The notes: generated by a model not told the origin, from the sequence alone. Numbered from the stretch's first letter, positions 1 to 5,790 are shown. The stretch is DNA of 6,104 bases from Desulfonatronospira sp. (GCA_003554505.1 PWGS01000296.1:1-6104); one strand, 5' to 3'. Translations and numbers: made by a program.

Positions 1-9
1 CCGTCAAAT

Positions 10-61
10 AAAAAAGCCGGGTTGCCAGAAGTGCAGTCCATTTCCACCTGGCAACCCGGCT
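10..61 (-). terminator. Intrinsic terminator, minus strand
   Basis: A perfect 14-bp stem (AGCCGGGTTGCCAG at 15-28 pairing with CTGGCAACCCGGCT at 48-61) encloses a 19-nt loop. Read on the minus strand it is followed at once by a run of six T (15-10), then ATTT. This is a textbook Rho-independent terminator for leftward transcription. The nearest leftward gene is the giant CDS, which ends about 450 bp away, so it either closes a long 3' untranslated region or belongs to a lost or unrecognised small gene. No T-run follows the stem on the plus strand, so it is not obviously bidirectional. Confidence 0.8.
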
Positions 62-395
62 GTCCCTCATGCTTACTGTTTATTGATCTTGACCCAAAAG
101 TAAGTGCGGGGGATCCGCGGTTTTCCGTCCCGGCCTTGCGGCTGGTTTGGCTTTTTCAGAACATCTTATACTTCAAGTAGCATGCCATATCCCCCGAAAG
201 GAGCTACGGCCCTTTAACATCCTGGTACTGATTGATTTTTTGAACAGGCTTGAAGCTGTAAACCCTTAAAATCAACCGGGGGTATGAATCCTGGTTCCAC
301 TTTTAGAACTTTGGGCGGGACTGGAATGGAAGGGTTTTGCAGTACTGTCACGGGCAGGATTTGGCTTTAAGGCATAAAGCCGCCGCATTTAAGGA
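62..395. other. Spacer without a supportable gene
   Basis: No reading frame with a start codon and ribosome binding site was found. On the minus strand a 30-codon open stretch ends with a TAA at 73-75, just 11 bp before the terminator stem. It reads ...PRTYFWVKINKQ but has no start codon and runs into a stop at 166-168. A second stop-bounded minus-strand stretch lies at about 205-305. Together they could be the broken 3' end of an old gene, but I do not recognise the peptide and the region could equally be non-coding. Confidence 0.35.
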
Positions 396-426
396 TGCGG
401 CTGCGAAAAATATGTTCGCAGCCGCA
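382..426. other. Two overlapping, mutually exclusive hairpins
   Basis: TGCGGCTGCGAA (396-407) pairs perfectly with TTCGCAGCCGCA (415-426) around a 7-nt loop. GCCGCAT (382-388) can instead pair with ATGCGGC (395-401), using the same TGCGGC segment. The larger hairpin lies about 85 bp past the stop codon of the giant gene. On the minus strand it is followed only by TCCTTAAAT, so it is a poor intrinsic terminator, but it could protect the transcript 3' end or slow polymerase before the strong terminator further left. Confidence 0.5.
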
Positions 427-508
427 GCAAACTTATCTCTCAAGACTTCAGCGCCAGAGGAGAAAACCGGCTATTGCCCCGGCCGGGCCGGGACCGGAGG
501 GCACTGGT

Positions 509-3500
509 CTATTCCTCCCCGGCCTCTTCCTCTTCACTGTTTTCTCCTTCTTCATCTTCTTCCCTGTCCTCCTGGTCCTCATCCTGGGAATCATCCTCTT
601 CCCGGGAAGCATCCCTGCCCATGGAAATGTTGAAGAGCTTCTCCCCGTCCAGAGCGGTTATGGTTGCCACCTGGCCCGGGGACATGGATTTGATCGCCTG
701 AGCCAGCTTTTCCCAGATCTGAGTGATTTCCTTTCCGTCCTCTCCGGCGATATTCTCCATAAACTTAGTGAAAATCTTGCCCAGATCCTCCTTGGGAACC
801 TCGAACCTCTCTCCCCACTTCTCCAGGGAGGACATCACCTTGTCCAGGCTCTCCCGGTCCATGCTGCGCCTGGCCAGGTTATAGGAGGCTGCAGTGATTC
901 CGAACTGCCCGGCCAGATCCGCGGCCTTCTGCATGGCTGCTGCTGCGTTCTTCTGGGTGTTTTCCAGCCCGGTCATATCCCGGAAGGCATCGTGCTTGCC
1001 CGCGGCGGTGATGGCCTGCTCCAGGCCCTGGGCCTGGGGAGTCTGGGGAATGCTGATGTTGTTTATTATGGCCTCAGGGAACTGCGAGGGTTTTAGCTCC
1101 CGGGGTTCCTGGTAGCGGCTGGCCAGCAGGTCCGAGGGCAGCTCCGCCAGTTCCGGATCCTTGTCCTGGAGCACCCAGTCCGTGGATCCCTGATGCTCCT
1201 CGCAGGCGTGGCACTGATCCTTGAGGGCCTGGGCGTAAAGGCCGTCCGTGGGAAGACTGATGCGCATGGGGCTTGAGTCCTGGTTTTCCCGGTAATAGTA
1301 GTCAAAGGCATCCTCCAGGGAATCGTGTCCGTCGATGCCCACAAAGGCTCCGGCAGCCACCGGGAAAACCAGGCAATTGCCCAGTATGGCTATGGGCTGC
1401 CTCTCCACCACCGAGGCAATGCTCCTGGAGTCCATTTCAGACAGGGAGTACCCGTCCAGGATGGTGTAAAGCTCGTCCCTATCCATGCTCCACCAGATGG
1501 CCTTGTGATAGTAGTGCAGATTGGTATTCAGATGATCCAGTATGCCCTCAAAAGCCTGCAGGATTTCTTTGCGCGGCTCCTGCCTCTCGTATCCCGTGAG
1601 GGGAAGCCTGAGATTAGCCCCTTCCCCGGCAATCCCGTCGCTACTGCGGACCAGGTGTTGCGTATGCCATGAGGAGGAGGCCCTTCCCCTGTCGTGTTCA
1701 GTTTCATAAACAAAGCGCATCTGCATGCAGTCCGCAATGGAACCTGCCGGCAGGTCTGCACCGGCCATGACAAGAACGTCCTCAAGCATCAAGCGGGTGA
1801 CCCCCTCTCCCTCCAGGGTGGACAGGGGCACGGTGAAATCCACACGGTGCGTTCCATTGTGCCGGTAGCCGGAAGCCATGGAAAACACCGCGCCGGCAAG
1901 TTCCTTATTCTTCTCGGTAAAAAGGCTCAGTCTCTCCACCCAGTTCCTGGCCATGGACGGGGCGATTTCCCGGCGGAAGTAGTCCCGGACCCTGGCCTCC
2001 TCCCTGGCAATATCAGCGGCTGTTTCCTCTACCGTCCTTCCCAGCAGGATGGAAAAGGGCTTAAGGGCCTTGCGAAGCAATCTCTTCTTGGTTTCCACAA
2101 TCTGTTCCAGGGTGCCTGCGTCCTTGATTTCCTCGTCCAGATCCTCGGGCTCCGGAGGCTCTATTCCCAGCCGAATGTACACCGAACCTGCAAGAAAGCG
2201 CACAGGATGCTCAGCCCTCATACCCCTGGGAATGCTTCCCCAGGCTGCATCTTCAGCATAAGGATCGCCCTGGGCATCTTTTGCGGCCAGGACTTTTTCC
2301 GCGTACTTCAGGGCCCATCGCAGCTCCCTGCGCCGCAGGTAGCGCTGCAGGGGGCCTCTCCACTGCAGAACGCGCTCCAGATCGAACAGGGTGATGGAAA
2401 AGGGCACGAAAAGACATTCCCTCACCCCGCCCAGAACGGTATCCACCCTCAGATGCCGGAGTATTTCGTAGTAAATAACGGTCAGGGAATGGCAGTAATT
2501 GGGATTGCGGATAATTTCGGATACCCCCTGAGCAGCTTCGTGCTGCTCCGCCTCGGTGACCACGGTGCTCTCCATGCTGCGCAGGGAGTCCCCGTACTGG
2601 CGGATGGCCTCCCTGAGGCGCTGCTCCTCGCTGGCTGCAACGCTGCGTCCCCCCTCCTGCCAGGAACTGGAGCTTGCCCGGCCATGGGCAGCCCCTCCGC
2701 CCACTACCACCGGACCCAAAACGAATCCAAGTCCTCCTGCCGCCCCGGTGGTGCTGGCCCTGGAGCCTCCTTTGCTCCACTCCTGCAGGTTGGATGACAC
2801 GGCCACGCTGTAGTCCATGTCTCTCTCCACACCCTCTTCAAATTCATCTGCGGAAATCAGGATTTCATCCCTTTTGGCCCACTCGGTGCGGGCCCAGTCC
2901 ATCTTGACAATGCGGCGGGTCTGGCGAGGGGCCAGGGTCAGGGTGCGCTTGACATCCCCCAGGGAATATCCGTTGGAGCGCCACTGCACCCGCCACTCCA
3001 GGAGGTGCCCCCCGGCCAGGGACAAGGCCTGATGCCGCGTGGGATCCTCGTCCCAATCCACGGGATTGCGGCTGCTTACCGGCATTCTCCGGGGCGGAGG
3101 CAAAAGCCTTCTGGGAAACAGGGAAAGAGTGGACAGCCCCGCCGGGGTTTGCGGCAAAAAGCGCAGCAGGTGGTTCTTTTTTATCCCTGATACAACGGAC
3201 GGCTTTACCTGGCTCATATAGACATGCCCAACCTGAGGCTCAGGCAAAAGCAGGGAGTATGTCGGCTTGTTGGGAGAGGTCCGGGCTATTTCCGGCTGTT
3301 CCACCCGCAAAACGGTGCGGAAGCTCTTTTCCCCCAGGACGCGGGAGGGATTGTTGAATGGCTTGCAGAATGGGCCGGGATCGTCGTGAAAACGCTGTGA
3401 GTCCCTCAAAAGATGCTCTTCGTCCACATCCAGGGGCGGCTTCCAGGCTTCCCCTCCGCATTCGCCGTTGAGTTCCGGTCCCTGGTCCGGCTGCATCAAT

Positions 3501-4567
3501 CCGGATGCTTTTTCGCTTCCCGGCAGCAGTATAATCAGGTCGTTGGCCGGCTTATGCGGATCCTGTTCCCGGCGGTAACCGGCATACAGAAGAGGACCGT
3601 TCAGAAACCAGACCCATCCCCGGACCGTGTCTTTTCCCTTTTCCGGGAGAATCCTGGAGAATCTGAATCCCCCGTCATACTTGAGATCCGCCGTGGTTAG
3701 ATCGAACCCGCTGAATGCGCTCACCGCATCCTGGTCCGAAAAGTCGATCTCCAGCACGGCTAAGGGATTCTGGGCATCATCCACGGAAAATATTCTGCCC
3801 AGGGCTTCCTCCTTGGCCTGGGAATCCACCAGGTCCACGGAGAGGTGGAAACCTTCGAAACTGGCCGCGGGCACACCGGCCACCATGAAACGGCCGTTGC
3901 GCCTGAGAGCCTCTCGTTTCTCGGGCAGTAAGGGCTGCAGGGCATACAGCAGGGCCTTGCCCGACAGGGAAAGCTCCGCTGTAAGGATGCATTTTCCCTT
4001 GTCTGCCTCCGGATACAGGGTTTGCGCGGGCAAAAGAGATAAGCTTTGGCGGTTCTCTACTATGACCTGCATCTCGGTGACCAGGGGAAGGCCCTTTACT
4101 TCCAGGAGAAATTCCTCCTGCGGCAGGAATTGATGCAGCTCGGAAACCATGCCCTCTTTATCCTCGGCCGGATAGAGCAGGCGAAGCCGGAACTTCTCGC
4201 TGGATGCCTCGCCAAGATTGGGTTTTGTGCGCACCGTGAGCTGAAGCATCCAGTTGTTAAGGCATTCAGCAGCCTCGTCCTCCTGTTCCCCGTTCTGATC
4301 CGGATTAACAGGCACGCGGAACACGTCTTCAATCTTTTTTATTTCCAGGGGCCTGAGCGACAGGGCTTTTCCCGCCTCCTGGATACTTTTGAACCCCCCC
4401 CTGGACTCTCTCTCCTTGATGATTATTTCCGCATTCTCCAGGGATATTCCCAGATCCACCATCTCTTTCAGGGACACCTTATTGATGTCGTATTTCGCTG
4501 TAGGCACGATCCTCTCCTTATCAAGCAGCCGGGGACGCTGCGGTTGGGAAGTTACCAGTACAACCAT
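509..4567 (-). CDS. Giant conserved protein of unknown function, N-terminal HhH domain
   Basis: This is a 1352-residue protein with no signal peptide and no clear membrane segment, so probably cytoplasmic. Residues 25-84 (YDINKVSLKEMVDLGIS..., GGFKSIQEA) match the ComEA-type helix-hairpin-helix pattern, often DNA-binding or a protein-protein module. Residues 100-510 look beta-rich and are unrecognised. Residues 520-1230 resemble, from memory, an uncharacterised recurrent bacterial family. Landmarks are YSLGDVKRTLTLAP (534-547), a Gly-rich stretch (607-629), NPNYCHSLTVIYYEILRHL (688-706), YYHKAIWWSMDRDELYTILDG (1019-1039), SIASVVERQPIAILGN (1049-1064) and SLPTDGLYAQA (1104-1114). No enzymatic motif was seen. 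The last 32 residues contain 21 Asp/Glu. The frame stays open upstream to 4861, but ATG at 4567 has GGAGGGGGG just before it, and the extra 98 residues merely shadow the protease gene. The 16-bp overlap with that gene suggests translational coupling. Confidence 0.9.
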   Translation of the reverse strand: MVVLVTSQPQRPRLLDKERIVPTAKYDINKVSLKEMVDLGISLENAEIIIKERESRGGFKSIQEAGKALSLRPLEIKKIEDVFRVPVNPDQNGEQEDEAAECLNNWMLQLTVRTKPNLGEASSEKFRLRLLYPAEDKEGMVSELHQFLPQEEFLLEVKGLPLVTEMQVIVENRQSLSLLPAQTLYPEADKGKCILTAELSLSGKALLYALQPLLPEKREALRRNGRFMVAGVPAASFEGFHLSVDLVDSQAKEEALGRIFSVDDAQNPLAVLEIDFSDQDAVSAFSGFDLTTADLKYDGGFRFSRILPEKGKDTVRGWVWFLNGPLLYAGYRREQDPHKPANDLIILLPGSEKASGLMQPDQGPELNGECGGEAWKPPLDVDEEHLLRDSQRFHDDPGPFCKPFNNPSRVLGEKSFRTVLRVEQPEIARTSPNKPTYSLLLPEPQVGHVYMSQVKPSVVSGIKKNHLLRFLPQTPAGLSTLSLFPRRLLPPPRRMPVSSRNPVDWDEDPTRHQALSLAGGHLLEWRVQWRSNGYSLGDVKRTLTLAPRQTRRIVKMDWARTEWAKRDEILISADEFEEGVERDMDYSVAVSSNLQEWSKGGSRASTTGAAGGLGFVLGPVVVGGGAAHGRASSSSWQEGGRSVAASEEQRLREAIRQYGDSLRSMESTVVTEAEQHEAAQGVSEIIRNPNYCHSLTVIYYEILRHLRVDTVLGGVRECLFVPFSITLFDLERVLQWRGPLQRYLRRRELRWALKYAEKVLAAKDAQGDPYAEDAAWGSIPRGMRAEHPVRFLAGSVYIRLGIEPPEPEDLDEEIKDAGTLEQIVETKKRLLRKALKPFSILLGRTVEETAADIAREEARVRDYFRREIAPSMARNWVERLSLFTEKNKELAGAVFSMASGYRHNGTHRVDFTVPLSTLEGEGVTRLMLEDVLVMAGADLPAGSIADCMQMRFVYETEHDRGRASSSWHTQHLVRSSDGIAGEGANLRLPLTGYERQEPRKEILQAFEGILDHLNTNLHYYHKAIWWSMDRDELYTILDGYSLSEMDSRSIASVVERQPIAILGNCLVFPVAAGAFVGIDGHDSLEDAFDYYYRENQDSSPMRISLPTDGLYAQALKDQCHACEEHQGSTDWVLQDKDPELAELPSDLLASRYQEPRELKPSQFPEAIINNISIPQTPQAQGLEQAITAAGKHDAFRDMTGLENTQKNAAAAMQKAADLAGQFGITAASYNLARRSMDRESLDKVMSSLEKWGERFEVPKEDLGKIFTKFMENIAGEDGKEITQIWEKLAQAIKSMSPGQVATITALDGEKLFNISMGRDASREEDDSQDEDQEDREEDEEGENSEEEEAGEE

Positions 4568-5178
4568 TCCCCCCTCCAGAGGACGTAGGTCCCGAGGAGC
4601 AGGTTGGTCACCGCGTGGGATAAGATTGGCGAAAACAGATTTCTGGTTCTGTACAGAACCAGAGCATACACCATGCCTGCCAGAATGCCCGGCAGCCAAT
4701 GATGATGCACGAACCCGAAGGCTACGGAAACTGTAATAAAAGAGAACCAGGTGAATGTGCCCGGAGAAATTTCCCGGAACCTGGAAGATATAAGCACCCG
4801 GAGGGCAAAAGAGCGCCAGAAGATCTCCTCCATGACCGGGACCACGAGTACGGCCCCGCACATCCGGAAAAAAATCAGGACCAGGGCTGCGGCATGGGAA
4901 CCTGACAAATCGAAGGGATTGAATCCTGCCGGCTCTCCCAGAAGGGGATACATACCCTCCATGCCTGTCCAGAGGAGAAAGACCAAAACCCCGGCCAGTA
5001 CGGCGGTCCAGTCCATGACCGGCTTCACCTCGTGTCTAAAGGTCGCCCGGAAATGATAGAGAAGCAGGGCCACGGCCACGGTTTTCACCGGATAGGCCAC
5101 AGCCTGGCTCAGCCCGGTCACCTCGGGAATGTAGGTAAGGATTGCGAACAGGACGAACGGCGCGATATACTTGAACAT
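4552..5178 (-). CDS. CPBP/CAAX-type intramembrane protease, PEP-CTERM-associated subtype
   Basis: This is a 208-residue polytopic membrane protein with hydrophobic segments at about 4-20, 27-41, 57-72, 96-116, 141-157, 161-176 and 182-199. It carries all the CPBP (Abi/CAAX protease) motifs. These are EExxxR as EEIFWR (E117, E118, R122), FxxxH as FGFVH (F154, H158), and HxxxN as HAVTN (H188, N192). These residues form the active site in the Rce1-like family, which cleaves substrates within the membrane. EEIFWRSF, the HAVTN...LG segment and the terminal GEWLYW are reminiscent of 'CAAX prenyl protease-related' proteins found with exosortase/PEP-CTERM systems. The start at 5178 (MFKYIAPF) has GGGAG nine bases upstream. 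The frame extends to 5265, but those 29 residues are hydrophilic and precede a natural first helix. It is the first gene of an operon with the giant protein. The substrate is unknown. Confidence 0.9.
   Translation of the reverse strand: MFKYIAPFVLFAILTYIPEVTGLSQAVAYPVKTVAVALLLYHFRATFRHEVKPVMDWTAVLAGVLVFLLWTGMEGMYPLLGEPAGFNPFDLSGSHAAALVLIFFRMCGAVLVVPVMEEIFWRSFALRVLISSRFREISPGTFTWFSFITVSVAFGFVHHHWLPGILAGMVYALVLYRTRNLFSPILSHAVTNLLLGTYVLWRGEWLYW
4569..4577 (-). promoter_or_regulatory. Shine-Dalgarno that fixes the giant protein's start
   Basis: GGAGGGGGG on the minus strand sits immediately before the ATG at 4567. It lies inside the last codons of the protease gene, whose TAA is at 4552-4554. 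Ribosomes finishing the protease would therefore reach the next start directly. The G-run gives more than one possible spacing. Confidence 0.7.
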
Positions 5179-5187
5179 AAAGGACGG

Positions 5188-5192
5188 CTCCC
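5188..5192 (-). promoter_or_regulatory. Ribosome binding site of the protease gene
   Basis: GGGAG on the minus strand, nine bases before the ATG at 5178, supports this start over the in-frame ATG at 5265. A second GGGAG-like run a few bases further upstream could also contribute. Confidence 0.55.
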
Positions 5193-5256
5193 TGCTCCCT
5201 CCCCTTTGGGGCAACCCTGCTGGGCGGCCCTGTTTTGCCCTGAAATACAGCGAATC

Positions 5257-5287
5257 AGTTTCCACCCGGAAAGTCTTCCTTTCCGGA
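5257..5287. repeat. 31-bp hairpin motif, copy 1
   Basis: This motif shares 29 of 31 bases with copy 2 at 5984-6014, in the same orientation. It contains an 8-bp stem (CCGGAAAG at 5266-5273, CTTTCCGG at 5279-5286) with loop TCTTC. The leading TTTCC can alternatively pair with the same GGAAA. It lies about 80 bp upstream of the protease start, within the likely leader. Similarity stops sharply at both ends. It may be an operator, a regulatory RNA hairpin, or a short dispersed repeat. Confidence 0.75.
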
Positions 5288-5350
5288 AAGGAATCTGCCC
5301 CCCCCTTGTGCGCCGGGCTCCCCAGGGATCATTTCTTCCATACTGCCCGG

Positions 5351-5364
5351 CCTCTCTTGAGAGG
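5351..5364. repeat. Short perfect palindrome in the operon leader
   Basis: CCTCTCTTGAGAGG is a perfect inverted repeat (CCTCTC / GAGAGG around TT). It lies about 170 bp upstream of the protease start and just downstream of a weak promoter candidate on the minus strand. It may be a protein-binding site or leader hairpin; no T-run follows. Confidence 0.4.
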
Positions 5365-5374
5365 GGACTGAAGA

Positions 5375-5404
5375 ATCATCTTCTGCAGTTTGTGTGCCGG
5401 TCAA
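5375..5404 (-). promoter_or_regulatory. Weak sigma70-like promoter candidate for the operon
   Basis: On the minus strand TTGACC (5399-5404) is separated by 18 bp from GATGAT (5375-5380). The -35 matches consensus at five of six positions, the -10 at four of six. It would leave a leader of about 190 nt containing the palindrome at 5351 and hairpin copy 1. The match level is easily reached by chance. Confidence 0.22.
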
Positions 5405-5442
5405 AAACTATTTGGACATTTTTTTCGCATGACACTTTGCTT

Positions 5443-5450
5443 TCTGATTT
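5443..5450. repeat. Left target-site duplication (TCTGATTT)
   Basis: This 8-bp sequence directly abuts the left terminal inverted repeat and recurs perfectly at 5765-5772, directly abutting the right terminal repeat. It marks the footprint of the transposition event. Confidence 0.85.
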
Positions 5451-5453
5451 GTA

Positions 5454-5482
5454 ACTATTCCCCACCTGATAACCTTGGTCAA
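5454..5482 (-). promoter_or_regulatory. Outward-facing promoter candidate at the MITE left end
   Basis: On the minus strand TTGACC (5477-5482) lies 17 bp, the optimal spacing, from AATAGT (5454-5459). The -10 is built from the terminal inverted repeat itself. Five of six and four of six bases match sigma70 consensus. It points toward the protease/giant-protein operon and would start transcription near the insertion junction, about 270 bp before the protease ATG. The right end has the same -10 but no acceptable -35. Confidence 0.35.
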
Positions 5483-5551
5483 TCTATGCGCACCGCTGAT
5501 ATCCAGGGTCCGGGGGCTTTGCAAACCGGGCGTAAACTGTCTGAACGACGT

Positions 5552-5656
5552 AGGAAGCGTTAATCAAAACCGTAAAACACCGAACTTGATTTAGAGCAGG
5601 TTATATAAGTTATTCTGGCTTAAAAACTCGTGTACAGGTTTTGATTTACGCTTCCT
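5552..5656. repeat. 105-bp stem-loop inside the MITE
   Basis: AGGAAGCGTTAATCAAAACC (5552-5571) pairs with 5637-5656 at 19 of 20 positions. The helix can continue after a small bulge through 5577-5583 with 5628-5633, leaving an AT-rich apical part. It may be an older element carried within the MITE; I see no obvious target duplication around it. Confidence 0.75.
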
Positions 5657-5665
5657 GGGAGCTCG

Positions 5666-5713
5666 CCCTGTTAAACACCGCAAAGCGGTCCTGCTTCGCA
5701 GGGTTTAACAGGG
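5666..5713. repeat. Perfect 48-nt cloverleaf-like palindrome
   Basis: An outer 11-bp stem (CCCTGTTAAAC at 5666-5676, GTTTAACAGGG at 5703-5713) encloses two adjacent perfect 5-bp hairpins with 3-nt loops. These are ACCGC-AAA-GCGGT (5677-5689) and CCTGC-TTC-GCAGG (5690-5702). Every base outside the two loops is paired and the three-way junction has no unpaired nucleotide. TTTTT follows at 5718-5722 on the plus strand. The design resembles REP/BIME-type dispersed palindromes or a cruciform binding site. It is not a tRNA. Confidence 0.85.
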
Positions 5714-5764
5714 TGGATTTTTACGTCCTGTTTGCGAAGTCCTCGGACCCTGGTGAATAGTTAC

Positions 5765-5772
5765 TCTGATTT
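5765..5772. repeat. Right target-site duplication (TCTGATTT)
   Basis: Perfect copy of 5443-5450, immediately outside the right terminal inverted repeat of the MITE. Removing the element and one copy restores a continuous pre-insertion sequence. Confidence 0.85.
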
Positions 5773-5790
5773 TTTCCAGGTAAATTCCCT

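Larger units (their letters stand above)
5503..5753. repeat. Subterminal 34-bp imperfect inverted repeat of the MITE
   Basis: The arm at 5503-5536 (begins CCAGGGTCC) and the reverse complement of 5720-5753 agree at 29 of 34 positions. Four of the five differences leave a G-T pair on the plus strand and only one is a true mismatch. A plus-strand transcript or single-strand could therefore keep almost the entire helix. The repeat encloses the stem-loop and cloverleaf. Confidence 0.8.
5451..5764. mobile_element. Nonautonomous IS66-type MITE, 314 bp
   Basis: The exact 10-bp terminal inverted repeats GTAACTATTC (5451-5460) and GAATAGTTAC (5755-5764) are flanked by a perfect 8-bp direct repeat, TCTGATTT. 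Termini beginning GTAA plus 8-bp target duplications are the documented hallmark of the IS66 family. No reading frame long enough for a transposase (TnpA, TnpB or TnpC) is present, so it would have to be mobilised in trans. Internally it has a subterminal 34-bp inverted repeat (5503-5536 / 5720-5753), a 105-bp stem-loop (5552-5656) and a 48-nt cloverleaf (5666-5713). The left arm carries about 42 bp (5461-5502) absent from the right arm. Assignment to IS66 is inferred from ends and duplication length only. Confidence 0.8.

Noticed and set aside
395..1096. 233-codon plus-strand ORF
   Set aside because: It lies mostly antisense to the giant gene; the hydrophobic runs are reverse reading of the acidic-tail codons.
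1694..2797. 367-codon plus-strand ORF
   Set aside because: Antisense shadow of the conserved core of the giant gene; no ribosome binding site or recognisable domain.
5666..5713. Integron attC recombination site
   Set aside because: GTTAAAC and GTTTAAC resemble attC core boxes, but their order is reversed relative to RYYYAAC...GTTRRRY, and there are no extrahelical bases or L-box asymmetry.
5666..5722. tRNA or intrinsic terminator on the plus strand
   Set aside because: The cloverleaf has only two short side arms, no anticodon or T-arm sequences. The TTTTT is separated from the stem by TGGA and no plus-strand gene precedes it.
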